NCBI GenBank assembly: GCA_037043015.1
Contig: CM073327.1
Span: 7,546,727-7,610,726, forward strand
Origin: Bryum argenteum
Taxonomy: Eukaryota > Streptophyta > Bryopsida > Bryales > Bryaceae
Length of the DNA: 64,000 bases
Reading direction: 5' to 3'
In this document: positions 32,164 to 43,639 of the stretch, in pieces
Numbering within the stretch: the first letter of the stretch is position 1
How the letters are laid out: every line of letters begins with the position of its first letter
Made by a program: the position numbers and the translations under genes
Notes under the pieces: model-generated
Databases searched by the model: none
What the model saw: only the letters and a program-made list of their open reading frames with translations
Told to the model about the DNA's origin: nothing

Positions 32164-34014
32164 ATGGACGATAATAGGTTCATGTCGCAGACGTCGAATT
32201 TGTCCCCCTACATCACAGAACTACAATCGTCAGATCTTACTGAATGGGAAAGAAGTGAAGTATTGGAGTCGGAGACTGCAGTAACCCTTAACGGGGTTAG
32301 CAATTCTGCGTGGTCCATAGCCCCGGAGGCAACAACCATGGATCACAAATATTCAAACTGGCAGTGGGAAAATCCATGGCCAATAACCAGTACCGCTGGA
32401 AGGTGTTCCGTGGTATTTCAGTACATGGTTTAAATAGTTCCCCGGGCGTAATGATACTTACATTGGTGTCAAATATGATGATTGGTAAACTTATTATACG
32501 TCTAGATGACAACCATCCGTTCGATATTCAATACTGCTTGAACGAAACCGCTAGACTAGACGATCCATGGAAGATGCTTATATTCAACAACCTAGGACCT
32601 TGGCTTTCGTATCAACATGGATCCTACGATGTAGCAAATGTTTGGAACCGCTTGATGAAGCAAATAGAAGGCCTTGTTGCATGTCGATTGAGGAAGTCTG
32701 CATCTGCAGCTAAACTCGGGAGCGAGGCAGAGCCGATCACCATGGGCAGACCGAAAGCGAAGACAGAGCCGAAGCCCCCGAAGCAGACAAAGAAGCCGGA
32801 TGCAGAACGAGCACGAAGGGCACCGAGGTCAGCAGTGGCGACCGAAAGCGACGTTCCTGCACCAACAACAGGGGTTCGTCCAAGTACCGCCGAATCTGCC
32901 CGTGGTAGTCATGTGCAGAGACCTCGGCAAGTAACCCATGTCGCGGAGAGTACCCAAGCTCAAAGCAACAGAGGAGAAGGATCAGGAGTTCCAGTTGCAC
33001 GTGACGAAGCAGGTGCATCTGCATCTGTGCATGGCGAAATTTTTCCAGATCCGGAGGCAGCAGTCCAAACGGAGAGAATACCATCGACGCTGCACCCGCG
33101 ATTCCGGATCGAGTTCTCTCGATTGGCTGCTCATCGGCGCAATCCTTGCCGCGCCCTACATTGCATCGGGCACGGCCCCCGTGCAAGGCAGTGCACCATC
33201 CGGACGCGTAGACGACATCCGGAACATCATTAACCTTCCGCAGGCGAAGCCAGCGAAGGTTACGTTGCTTACTGTGGACACTTGGTCTTCCTGTCTGGCG
33301 GCCAGACCATTTGATGCAACCTTAGAGATCCCATATCACCTGGAGACCCAAGTTTCCACGACGGGACATCCGAAGAACGAAGACAAGGATGTCCTGCTAC
33401 GCAAGAAGGCCGAGCTCAATGAGAAATTCATCAAAGACTCGGATTACATGTATATATTTGGTCGCGACCAGCTTTTCGAGATCGCCATCGGATACATGGA
33501 GCCCAGTGATCACCGCTCTGGGAAAATTTATCGTGACTACGAAGCTTCTGGGGCGGAAGAGATCAAGCGCAGCCTGCTCGTGCACAACTTCACGAAGCCA
33601 ATTCTGACGGTGATGCCGAATCTTTCGAGGAGGCCAACGGACTGGATGGAATGTGTCAAAGCCGGAACGTTCAAGATCATCAACAGGCAACACACTTGGC
33701 ATGCCACCAAGTCCATCCTCGGAGACGAGACAATGCGTAGGAGCTGCCACCGAGTGGAAGAGCTGAAGGTTTGGGACGTGCAGGTCGTCTGGACGGACAA
33801 GGTGCACCACTTGCACGTCCTATCTTTCAAGTGCAACGAGGGCCAGAACGAGTCGAGGCACCTGACGTCACTTCTCCGCGCTATTTTGCACTGTCGCGTG
33901 CTGTATGAGCAAGAGGGGAAACCTCCACTTGTCAGGAAGAATGCCGTGACTCGAAAGAAGAAAGAGGCGGTGGAGGATGACAAGGTGGATCCGATCCTAA
34001 AACAGAAATATGAG
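32164..34014 (+). pseudogene. ParB-like domain protein, 5' exon block (frameshifted)
   Basis: The frame opens at ATG 32164, shifts near 32400 and again near 33150-33200, then stays open to a donor at 34014 (TATGAG|GTAATT). The middle is Pro/Ala/Arg-rich and looks disordered. The last third holds the conserved-looking part: KPILTVMPN, a Trp-containing segment, then TFKIINRQHTWHATKSIL (about 33670-33720) and a later FKCNEGQNE motif. A 'replacement-ready value, I-N-x-Q-H-x-x-x-A' core resembles the 'G-Q-H/R-R' loop of ParB/sulfiredoxin-fold nucleotide-binding domains known from eukaryotic mobile elements. The match is by motif memory, not by a search. Continues at 34690 in the same phase. Introns contain 16-bp palindromes. 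Confidence 0.5.
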
Positions 34015-34067
34015 GTAATTACCTTCTCTTCTTTTAATACAAGCAGGATTGCATGTAAGAGTTAATT

Positions 34068-34654
34068 TACGAACTGCAGTTTGTAAACTGTGGACTGCTT
34101 CTTGATAGTCTTGTCTCACAACGATAGGGATGCACAGGAGATCTTAGAATGCACAGCGAAGTTAACGAACAGTCGTGCGTATCCGAACATCTAACCGCTG
34201 AACGTCTTTAGTGAAGCAGTCATCATTTCAAACGAGCAGGATAGAATATCAGTAGTTTTACGAACTGCAGTTTGTAAACTGTGGACTGCTTCTTGATAGT
34301 CTTGTCTCACAACGATAGGGATGCACAGGAGATCTCAGAATGCACAGCGAAGTTAACGAACAGTCGTGCGTATCCGAACATCTAACCGCTGAACGTCTTT
34401 AGTGAAGCAGTCATCATTTCAAACGAGCAGGATAGAATATCAGTAGTTTTACGAACTGTAGTTCGTAAAACCAAGCAAATAAAATATCGTTTATTTTAAG
34501 AACTGCAGTTTGTAAAACCAAGCAAGAAAAAATATCATTCATTTTACGAACTGCAGTTCGTAAACTAAAGACAGCTTCATATTAGAGTAGCAAAGTCATA
34601 GAAGAATTTCACATCACGGTACGCAGAGCAAGTAGTTTACGAACGGCCGTGCGT
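34068..34654. repeat. palindrome-bearing intron with 191-bp tandem duplication
   Basis: This is the intron between exons ending at 34014 and starting at 34690. A 191-bp unit beginning CGAACTGCAGTTTGTAAACT is repeated at 34070 and 34261 with near identity, and a third partial unit starts at 34452. Palindrome variants ACGAACTGCAGTTCGT (34546) and ACGAACGGCCGTGCGT (34639) lie here. Confidence 0.85.
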
Positions 34655-34689
34655 ATAATTTCTAACCGTTGAACTTTTTTGTGCCGCAG

Positions 34690-35228
34690 TCGTTCCGCGA
34701 GAGAGCAATCCAATCCCTGAGCCTCACCATCAAACAGGAGAATCCCAATCGACCAATTACTGTCGAGTGGGAGAAGAGGGGTGAACGCCAGATAATTATG
34801 GCACCCGATAACGTGTGGGAGAAATGGGAAAAGGTCCTCAAGAACTTCGAGTCCGGTGATTTGATCGACCTGGATACGGGGAAAGAGGTGAAGCATTCAG
34901 CGAATTGTAAAGAGCTGACAAACGTGAATCTCATCTCCGGAACATCCCTCCGTGGACTCGCAAGCTTAACGACGGCTCAAGTTGAGGAGGCTGCGGACTA
35001 CATCCACGCGAACCCCCCGCGTATTTATCTTGGAAAGGCCCCCCGGACTTGGACTCGGGCTCTTTCATTGGAGAAGCACTGCGAGCGGAGGAAGTGGAAG
35101 GACGTCATCCTCAAGACCATTGGGGATCGTATTTCGTACGTGGAAAAGGATCTTAATCCCTTCTTCGACGAGAACCAGCAGGTAAAATCCGGAGCATGGA
35201 AGGAATGGAAGAAGAAGACTATGTTTTC
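34690..35228 (+). pseudogene. ParB-like domain protein, second exon block
   Basis: The acceptor GTGCCGCAG at 34681-34689 joins in phase 0 to the exon ending at 34014. The exon encodes a charged region (SFRERAIQSLSLTIKQ, later TWTRALSLEKHCERRKWKD). The frame is cut at 35228 where the Ty3 LTR begins (TGTCGGACCCCG). The remainder of the gene resumes after the retroelement, near 40650. No domain is recognised in this exon. Confidence 0.55.
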
Positions 35229-35766
35229 TGTCGGACCCCGTTTTTTTCGATTTTTGGCCATTAAGTTCTAATGCGCATTAAGAATAAGTATAGTGTCTAG
35301 AATCCGACCAATGTATTTGTTAAGCCGTATATTATAAGGCAATTACGTTTTTACAAATAAGTGAATTAGTTAAAATCTAGTTTGTGTTAAGTAGGACGGA
35401 TTTGCCAATCCGTACTCTGCTCCCGTACGGCTAGGACGTGCTGTCAGAGGACGGATTAGGAGTTATGATGGTAGGTGAAGGACGGAGTGGCGAAGAATTT
35501 AATAATGGCGAGAAATCTAGAAGGCGACTCCGTACGGAGAGGACAATGATGGCGGCGGACCATGTCATGATGGTCGGACTTAACTCCGGCCCCCTCGATA
35601 AAAGGCCACCCGTCCGCCCTTGTCGTCACCTGCCTCCTCGTTTTCTGCGCCCCTTGTCGTCTTGCGCTCATGTCCTCCGTCTTCCGCTTTCCGTCCTTAG
35701 CTCCGATCCGGCCCACTGGCCGATCTCAGCCCGGCGACTTTGTATTTCCTCGCGCACTTCTTTCCT

Positions 35767-37667
35767 ATGGCAGGAACGGCGTCCACTTCCGCTCAGGAGC
35801 AAGAGGAGCTGAAGATCTCCATCAAGCTCGTGTCGCCGTGTATTCCGATCGAGGAGGACGAGAAGAAGTCCTTGACAGAAGACCTCGAGAGGATGGGGTT
35901 AGCCGGCCTGCTGGATACGCCCTGGGGTTTGCCCGACGCGGAGATGGTGCGCGAGATCAAGGTCGGCGCGCCAAACCAGTTCGAGGGGACGTTTAGAGGG
36001 AAGCCGGCTTCCTGGACGGCCGACTATTGGAGAGCTGTTTACGGCCTGACCGTAAACAACGGAGTAGGGTTATGCGGCCGGAAACACAAGTGACGAAGAA
36101 GGCGTTCCACGGAGATCCGCACAAGAACAACGGCTACTCGATAGAAGATTGCAAGAATCCGAGGGAGCGCGCCGTCATCAAGTTCTTGGCGCCGATTATT
36201 CACGGAGAGAAGCCGCACCGGATCACCGTACGGCTGGCCAACACCGTCCTGGGGTCCTTGCGCGGCGAACGGGAGGCAGACTGGAGGATGATCATCCGCG
36301 ACTTGGTCGCCCGGCTTGCGGAGAATGTAGGTAAAACCCGTCCTAGCCCTATCACTCCTTTCGTTTACCACCTGTACAAGAAGGAGGAGGTGCTGACGGA
36401 AGAGGAGGAGTCGAACTATGAGATCGCGCTGTCGTTGCAAAACAACGGCGTGTTCGAGTCGGAGGAGAGTACGGATAGCAAGGCCGTGTACTCGGAAGAG
36501 GAGGAGGACGAGGTCGGATCAGACGACGGGGACGTTCCACCGGACGCGCCAGAAGAGCCAGTTCCGGAGGCAACCCCACCGCGGACGGGTCCAGAGGTAA
36601 TCATCCTTCCGTCCCCGTCCCCTCCCACGAACCCGACCGAGGCCGGAACTCAGACTGAGGGAGGCCAGCCTTCGAGGCCGGTGGATGAAGGGGAAGTTAC
36701 GGCCGATTGGGAGAACCCCATGAATCCGAACGACCCCCGACTCCCCCCACCTCTCAGTCCGTCCGCCAATCACCCGGATCCCATGAGGCGAGCATGGCAC
36801 CACTTCACGGAAGCCAGGTGCCAGTACTTCTTCTACCAAGGACTGCTGGCGAAGCTATGCCAAGAATTTGGAGTGAAGACGTTGCTGGAGGTCAAGCAGA
36901 AGTGGAAATCCAAGCCGGACGCGGAGCAGTTTTGACAAATGGAGAAGCAAGTGACCAAGCTGATCCTGGAAAATAGACGTCTTCTCGAGACGGTCAGAAG
37001 AAGGGAGGAGGAACTCCTGGTCGGGAAGCAAGCCGTAATCACGGCAAACGAGCAGGTCGTAAAGCTCGTAGAAATCTGCGAGGTTCCGGCCGAGGTACTG
37101 CAGAGGGCGAACCTGTTCGAGGCCGGAATTTTGGGGTCGGAGGTATTCAAGGCGGAGACCTTCAAGAAGTTCCTCTTGGCGGCGAAGACGTACGCCACGA
37201 AGGTAGAGAAGAGCAACGCGGAGGTCAAGGTGCTGCTTGACGCCGTCCGAGAGCAGATGAAAGAGGTAGTGATGCCGGCCTTCACTTCTACTCCGGCCAA
37301 GACCCCGCGGCCGGATACAACGAGGACGGATGCTGGGCCCTCAAGTCCGACCGACACGAAGGGCAAGGCGAAGGTGAAGACGGAGCCGGACGCACCCGCC
37401 CCAGCAGACTCGCCGGCCAAGAACACGCGCACCGCGAAGAGGAAGCTCACGGCCGAAGAATACGAGAAGTCTCCCGGGGCGCAGAAGCTTCATGACATCG
37501 GCCTCGAGCACTCCGAAGAGGAAGAGTTGAAGAGCGGAGACGAGACCAACTCCAGCGAGGACGAGTACGTGATAACCGATACGGGCAAGAGAGTGAAGGC
37601 AGGACATATCGCAGCGACGCCACTGAAGCGGCCGAAGCACGGAGTTAGTTCAAGGAGGAAGAGGTAG
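35767..37667 (+). pseudogene. open frame inside the Ty3 LTR, about 630 codons
   Basis: ATG at 35767 starts a frame that shifts near 36095 and continues to a TGA at 36933-36935. It then stays in the same frame to the stop at 37667 (an ATG at 36939 follows the TGA). So one frameshift and one stop separate it from a single protein of roughly 630 residues. Visible parts are a folded-looking N-terminal third (with KHK then VTKKAFHGDPHKNNGY), an acidic Pro-rich middle, a coiled coil rich in Glu/Lys/Leu (36940-37270) and a basic C-terminus. No reverse transcriptase, protease or integrase motif occurs. It may be an accessory retrotransposon protein or a captured gene. Function unknown. Confidence 0.55.
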
Positions 37668-37983
37668 GACGTCTTAGAAGCTGGCAGTCACAGGACGGCC
37701 AGGGTTAGGAGGTCGGATTGGTATCCGTCCTAGGCTAGTATACTGTTTTCTTTTTGAAGGCGTGCCGCTTTTTGAGGAGTAGGCCTGGTAGGCCGGCGCC
37801 GCAATCCACTTAGGTATCTAAGTCGTTGACTTAGAAGTACTTATAGGTGGGAGTTTTGGCCACCTAAACATTCCTTGCTTGAGTGTTAATCGAACCTTCT
37901 TATGCGCATATTCGGTGTGATCATTTCCCTGTCTCCTTTTCAGTTGAGTGCTTGGAAAGCCGGATCTACTTTGTGTGTTGTGA

Positions 37984-39481
37984 GTTGGTGTCGCGACCCT
38001 AATTACTCCAACTCATTTTTTTCTTCTTAGTGAGCCTTACTTGGTAGCGGAATCCCGGCTCACTTAGTTGGTAGCAACCGGCCACGACTTTGCTAACACT
38101 GCACATGCCAAGCACACACAATGTTAGCACCAATTCTAGTCAAGGTGTCCAACCCACCTTGACTCCCCCAACTCATTACCCGGAACCCGTAAACCGGAAC
38201 TCCCACAAAACACATGGGCATGCCACTTGGTGGCACGGGGCGGCCTTCCACACATGTCCAAGCTCCCAAGGGTGCTACTAATCACCCCCGGAGCTAACCG
38301 CCCTTATGTATTGTCCAACTTCCCACTAGTCCCCTTGCACTCTTGTTTCTCACCCCATTCGGGACTTTGCCGGAAATCCTCCCGAATCCGCACTAGTTTT
38401 CCTGGAACTAGTTTGGAGCAGGACTCTTTCCAACCCAATGTTGCGGGATGCTCAAGAGCATCCCACAATGCCCAAGATGTAGAAGTAAGGCTTCCTTTCC
38501 ATGCCTCACCTTCTTGAGCCATTCCCGGTCACTCCCGGGAACCGGCACTACTTATTACGGGGACTAACTTGGAGAGGGACACTTCCCAACCCCATGTTTA
38601 GAGAGGCTCCAAAGCACTCTCTACTTTCCACAAGGTGCGGGAGTGAGGCCCCATCCCAAGCCTCACCCCTTGGAGCCACCCCGGCTCCTCAAGGCACCAT
38701 GTGCAAGTGAGGAGGGAGACCACCCCTCCTCATAGTACTCTCTGGAGTCTTCGGTAGGCCCCCCCCTCTTGTGTTGAGGGGCCTTCCGTGACACACTTTT
38801 GTTTTGGAAGACCACCCGTTTTTGCCTTAGTCTCAAAAACGGGCCGTATCTTCTTCTCGGGCTAACTTGTAGCTCAGTTATCCAAATGGGACGTGCGAGC
38901 CCATTTTCGACATCTACTCTTTGAGTAGATGTCGATAGACTCCTCACTTGTCCCAATCGGAGCTTCCGTGTGGGAGCTATGCTCCTCTGAACATTCGGGA
39001 GTCCCGGGAGGCAGCAGTCCCGGAGTCCCGAAGTCCCGATGCTTTGGAGAGCCATATCTCCCAAAGCATTGCTTTGCTCCTCACGAGCCTTAGCATTTTG
39101 GAAAGCTCTTGTCCAGAGCTTTCCAAAGGCATGCAACATGCCGCCATCCATGAAGGACGACATTTTGAGTCCCGAAAGGCAACACTCCCGAGTCCCGGAG
39201 TGTCCCGGAACGCGCTTCAACTTTGGAGAGTCATATCTCATGACTCACAACTCCAAATCGCGCGTTCTTTGGACCCATGGGTGCGTGCTCAAACAAGGTT
39301 TCCAACCATGTAAGACACGTCACCAAGTTCGTCCCGAGCACGACGCCATTGCGTGCTGTTTGCTCGGGACTCCCCTTGGTCACTTCACCTTGTCTCTTGC
39401 CAAGCCCGGGGCGTCACTCCCGGGGTCCTCTCGGCTCACCACGGTGTTCGGGCATCCTTTGGAAAGGGATGTGACAGTTGG
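37984..39481 (+). mobile_element. nested 1488-bp solo LTR with 5-bp target duplication GTTGG
   Basis: The LTR spans 37989-39476, starting TGTCGCGACCC and ending GGGATGTGACA. The five bases before (37984-37988) and after (39477-39481) are both GTTGG. Termini TGTC...GACA and the perfect duplication are the hallmark of LTR insertion followed by LTR-LTR recombination. The inserted DNA is rich in CCC/GGG compared with its surroundings. Open frames within it are not supported as genes. Confidence 0.85.
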
Positions 39482-40169
39482 GAGTTAGGAATCCGGATTC
39501 TTTGTTAGATCGTTTCCGCGGAGTTGAAGTCGGGTTGGGCGTATTCTTGAGTGCCTTGTGTCTTGAGCTGGTCTAGGTGTCTGAGAGAGGGAAACTGCTG
39601 TGGTAAACACTTACGGTCTGGGAGGGTCTTGGAGTATAGTGTGTGAGGACGGATTCCAATCCGGCCTCCAGCTGCCACAGACTTGGGTTCCTCTGTAGTC
39701 TCAGAGGACGGATCAAGCATAGTACGTGACCAGAATACGTGTAGACGTCTTCTAGCCGGATTCGGAGCTCTTGGAGTCTGTCATTGTAGTAAGGGTGATA
39801 GGGTAACCAGGACGGCCTGCGTGACCTGCTAGTTTGGACGGATAGGACGGATTAGTTGTGAGGACGAAATGTGTGCCTTAGTGTGTGTGTGTGTGAGTAG
39901 AATCTAAGTGTGGAAGTTTCCGCCACGGTAAATATAAGGGAAAGAGTCTTTGTGCATCCCCTCTTGCAAAGGGATACCCTTGCCCTGCAAGGCTAAAACA
40001 TAAGTTGGGACTAGGAACGTTTGTGGGTTTGGTTGTTTTAGCACTACTTGCCTTGGTCACTTCACAGAATCCCTGGAACGATACACGAGTCACCTGAACA
40101 CGGGTTTTACACCAATAAACGTGTAAGGGAAGATAACGTGAATACATGGCATCCGACATGTAAAAATTT

Positions 40170-40187
40170 TGGCGCCGCTGCCGGGGA
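40170..40187 (+). promoter_or_regulatory. primer-binding site complementary to tRNA-Asp
   Basis: TGGCGCCGCTGCCGGGGA follows the LTR end. The 3' end of plant tRNA-Asp predicts TGGCGCCGTTGCCGGGGA, one mismatch. Such a site is typical of plant Ty3 elements of the Tat/Athila group. Confidence 0.85.
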
Positions 40188-40360
40188 TTCTAACAGCTGA
40201 CCGAGTGGTAGTGTTAGTACGGGGGGACGGATTCGGATAGGACGTATTCTTTATCCGGCCTACTTGTGAGAATAGTTCTGCGTAGATACAGAAGCTGCAA
40301 GTGCAGGTCGGTTTCTATTGTTGTGAATGAAGTACTAGAGAGTTACCTAGTTACTTCTTT

Positions 40361-40651
40361 ATGAGTCAGGAGGTACAAGAGGTGCAGGACGTAAGGAGGT
40401 CTGTCCGGATTGGTGCTAGGAGGTCGGAAGGTGTGAGTACTCCGGCAGAAATTGTCCCACGCACGAACGCGGCATCCAGTTCACGAGAGGAAGGAGGTAT
40501 TGTGTACGTGTCCTTGGACGGGAGGACGGTGAACACAAGAGTAGAAGAATCAACGCCGGAAGTAACCTTCTTGGTTCCGGATCCCGAACAGGCGGGAAGG
40601 AGGGAGCCGGAACAAGAAGAGGTCGAGATGGCACCCCACAACGGAGGATGA
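40361..40651 (+). pseudogene. N-terminal fragment of the Ty3 gag
   Basis: ATG at 40361, 173 bp after the PBS, opens a 96-residue acidic peptide that ends MAPHNGG. The position right after the leader is where gag should begin. The frame ends where sequence of the ParB-like gene resumes (another frame, from about 40645). No capsid or zinc-knuckle motif is present, as expected of a fragment. Confidence 0.5.
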
Positions 40652-42357
40652 AGTCCTCTCCTTGAAGTCAGGATCCCGAGACAAGGACGATGTAGATTCG
40701 CGATTCGGTGATTCGGGAGAATTGCAAAGGTCTCCGGGATCGAAGGTGGATGATTCGGTGTCCAGCAGGGGTCCTGAACCAAGGGTGGAAGAGCAGCATG
40801 TGAATTCGGTCGACGAAGTGCCTGCGAATGTGCAACAGGAGGACACAAGCAGCAATTTCGCGGAGGCCCAAGTCGATACTGAAGTGGAGGTTGAGGACGT
40901 CAAAGCGCATTCTCAGTATCGAATAGCTAGGATCGCAGAGGATTCAGCGGATGTCCTAGCAAGCGGACTGGCACAGATAATGCTAAGTCCCGAGCAGCGC
41001 GCGATTGACTTGGGGGACGTGGATTCCCAATGGGCTGTCATACCTTGTACTTACGAACGGCCGTTCGTAAGTGCAGAGAGCGAGGACGCCACAGCGGCGG
41101 ACCTCGCAAGGGCCGAGGATGAGAAGGCCACGAGGGAGAGCGTGGAGGCAGAGGCGAAGGCTTCCAGGGATAGGGAAGAGTTGGCGGAGGCACATGCCAA
41201 GGCTGAGGTCGAGAGGGCCGAGGCTGAGGCGAAGGCTGCGAGAGAGTTGGCCGAGGCTGAGCGAAGGCTGGGAGAGAGTTGGCCGAGGCTGAGGCGAAGG
41301 CTGCGAGAGAGTTGGCCGAGGCTGAGCGAAGGCTGGGAGAGAGTTGGCCGAGGCTGAGGCGAAGGCCTCGGTCGAGAGGGCCGAGGCTGAGGCGAAGGCT
41401 GCGACAGAGTTGGCCGTTGCAGAGGAGAAGGCCATGGCTGAGCTGAAAGCCTCGAGTGAGTTGGTTGAGGATGAGGCAGAGAATGCCTCGATGGAGAAGG
41501 GTGACGCAGCGAAGGAAATGATGGAGATGGCCGAGGCAGAGATGGCGTCGAAAGGGAAGGCTGTCGCAGAGGGAAGTGCGTCAACGTCACTTCAGCAAGA
41601 TTCAGCTTTCTTGGAGGCAACCCCTGTGGTGACCCCCGCGGCGGTTGAGGGCGAAGGCATGGATGTAGAGGACGAGGAGGCCATGGCAAGGCGGATTGCC
41701 AAGGAAGCAGAACTCGCGTGGCGGGCCAAAGAAGAGGTTGCAAGGAGACGGAGGGAGGAAAGGGCCAAAGAGATCGAACTGGACAACGAGGTCTTTGCGA
41801 AGAAGTTCTCGAGGCCAGCCCCGGACCGTACAATCCTCAACAGTGACTCTTCTGATGATGAGGAGGATGAGCGAGTGAGGGGAAGGTTGTTCCAACGCTT
41901 CCAGTGCGTGCTTCCTCCCAAGGGGAACTTTGCCATTAATTGAGCAGGAATCAGCCATGTTCGGGTCCCGGTCGAAGCCATGAAGCCCGATCCGGCGGAG
42001 GAGGAGAATGACATCCCTTCATGAGCTGCCTCATCCCAGCAGACAGGTCAAGAGCTGCAGGATGTGAAGACGGAGAGAATCGAGGCAGAGTCACGGAAGC
42101 GCAAAGCCGAGCTTCAAGAGGTGACTGAGAGGCTGGAGAAGAAGATAAGGGAGGAGGTCCTCCAGAGGGTGTACAAGGACCTTGAAACGGGGAAGATTAC
42201 GTTCCCAATCGTTAACCAGGAATCTATTCCTGGCTTCCGGTCCGAAATACAATCCGGGGTCTCTAACGCTGCTTCTCCATCCATCGTTGCGCTCTCGGAT
42301 CCGCCCACCGTCACGGAGCCGGATTCTACAGTCCCAATGGTAAGTCCTCAGAACTAA
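40645..42357 (+). pseudogene. coiled-coil C-terminal part of the ParB-like gene
   Basis: From about 40645 a new frame reads TEDEVLSLKSGSRDKDD and continues into an acidic region, then a long Ala/Glu/Lys coiled coil (AEAEAKA and ELAEAE heptad-like units, 41200-41500). At 41240-41360 the coiled coil contains 66-bp tandem repeats in which two copies lack one G, shifting frame. Frame 41344-41943 then continues. Two in-frame TGA codons lie at 41941 and 42022, after which the frame goes on to a donor CCAATG|GTAAGT at 42341. The palindrome at 41053 is translated as TYERPFVS. Clearly a dead gene. The link to the 5' exons is inferred from strand, position and shared palindromes. Confidence 0.5.
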
Positions 42358-42468
42358 GATTTTCCGTGTATGTCGAACGAACTCTCAGTACTTTACATGA
42401 ATAACCAAGACATAGATGTTCCCATGTATAGTAAGGTTGTTGATGTTACCTGTTTCTTCTAAACAGGT

Positions 42469-42541
42469 ACAATCCAGGATATTTGTCCCCGCCCATGTGG
42501 ATACTGCGGGGGAAGACTCTGCTGCTGCTGGCAATCCATAG
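42469..42541 (+). pseudogene. last exon of the ParB-like/coiled-coil gene
   Basis: Acceptor TTCTAAACAG at 42459-42468 joins in phase 0 to the donor after CCAATG at 42341. The exon encodes VQSRIFVPAHVDTAGEDS and ends with TAG at 42539-42541. Good splice signals support a real former gene. Confidence 0.5.
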
Positions 42542-43540
42542 ATATTATATTGGGGCTGGAAACCCATTTGGGTAGTCCCAGTTGTTAATAGTTAGTCGGC
42601 GTGGGTTTTTAGCCATTCGATAGGGTGACGATTTTTCCCTATCACGATTTTGTTTCTTTTTCCCCTATAGCAGAGTTGTCCCTCTCCCCTCAAAGAATCC
42701 AAAACCTGTCCATACCATTCGATTACCCGAGGGAGTGGAGCAACCATACTTGTTAAGCATTATGCACAGTTGATCAAAGGAATTAATGAAACCATGAACA
42801 CGTTTTTCCGACCTGGGCTCATACTTCGAGTTGCACATGTTGTATATTCAGGTTCCCTATCTCCACAGCAATGCCACGCAAAAAATACATGACCTTTGGA
42901 CTGTCGGACAAATGCATTACGGCAGTTGTCATGGTGTAAAACGCAAGGACATGGAGCCTATCGAATGTCCGGAGTATCCGATGGTGGTTTCCGTTAGCGA
43001 CTCCTCTGGTACTCCACGTGCGTATGAGGACGATGCGGACTCCGGTTCCTGCCCGGAATAAATATGAACGAAGCCCACGTCCATGAGTTACATGTAAAGA
43101 TTTTTTAAAAAATAATGTCAACCTATCTGAAATGCCTAACATAAGAAAGTAGCATAATGTTATATATTCCCAAGTGAATGCCAAACAGTTAAAAATGAAT
43201 ACAGAAAAATAAACTTGGGAGAACGTAGTATGTTAATTGACATCAAATGTATTATTCGATACATCTCCCGCTTACAAATTATTTTGGGCTTCCCCCTTTC
43301 ACTTTACATCCTTAGAAAGGAAGTCACATTGACTTAGATGTTGATTAAATTAGACAGTTATTTCTTAGTGTGTAATGCAATAAGCATGTCCATGACGGTT
43401 GACAGTTACCATACAGATGTAATTACGTGGCCGCAGTTGGGTATCTTCATGAATCACGCTCGTATTTAAAATGTTGTTTACTTGATTATACAAACGGCCG
43501 TTCGTAAGCAGTGAATCAAATAGGAGTACTAGTCCTTGGT
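42542..43540. other. 3' flank of the ParB-like gene
   Basis: No supported gene. A degenerate palindrome, CAAACGGCCGTTCGTAAG, lies at 43491-43508. The frames at 42819-43184 show no domain. Confidence 0.4.
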
Positions 43541-43639
43541 ACTCCCCATGGTTGTTCGAAGCGTTGAGACATGGTCCGGAATGACCCTAAACTAGCAGAT
43601 GTGCCCCTCTTTCCCAATATGTGCAACCTTCAGGTCTCT

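Larger units (their letters stand above)
35229..40651 (+). mobile_element. truncated Ty3-type retrotransposon: LTR, PBS, gag start
   Basis: The left terminus TGTCGGACCCC and the right LTR terminus GGCATCCGACA (40158) form an inverted pair. Ten bases further is a primer-binding site. LTR length is 4930 bp, or about 3.4 kb after removing a nested solo LTR. AGGACGGAT words are scattered from 35.4 to 40.2 kb, tying the region into one unit. After PBS and the first 97 codons of gag the element stops at about 40651 and the interrupted ParB-like gene resumes. The right half and second LTR are absent, so this is a truncated copy. Confidence 0.65.

Noticed and set aside
32737..33983. Minus-strand frames of 139-149 codons
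   Set aside because: Antisense shadows of the ParB-like gene.
38663..39488. Frames of 192 and 149 codons
   Set aside because: They lie within the solo LTR, on opposite strands, with no domain.
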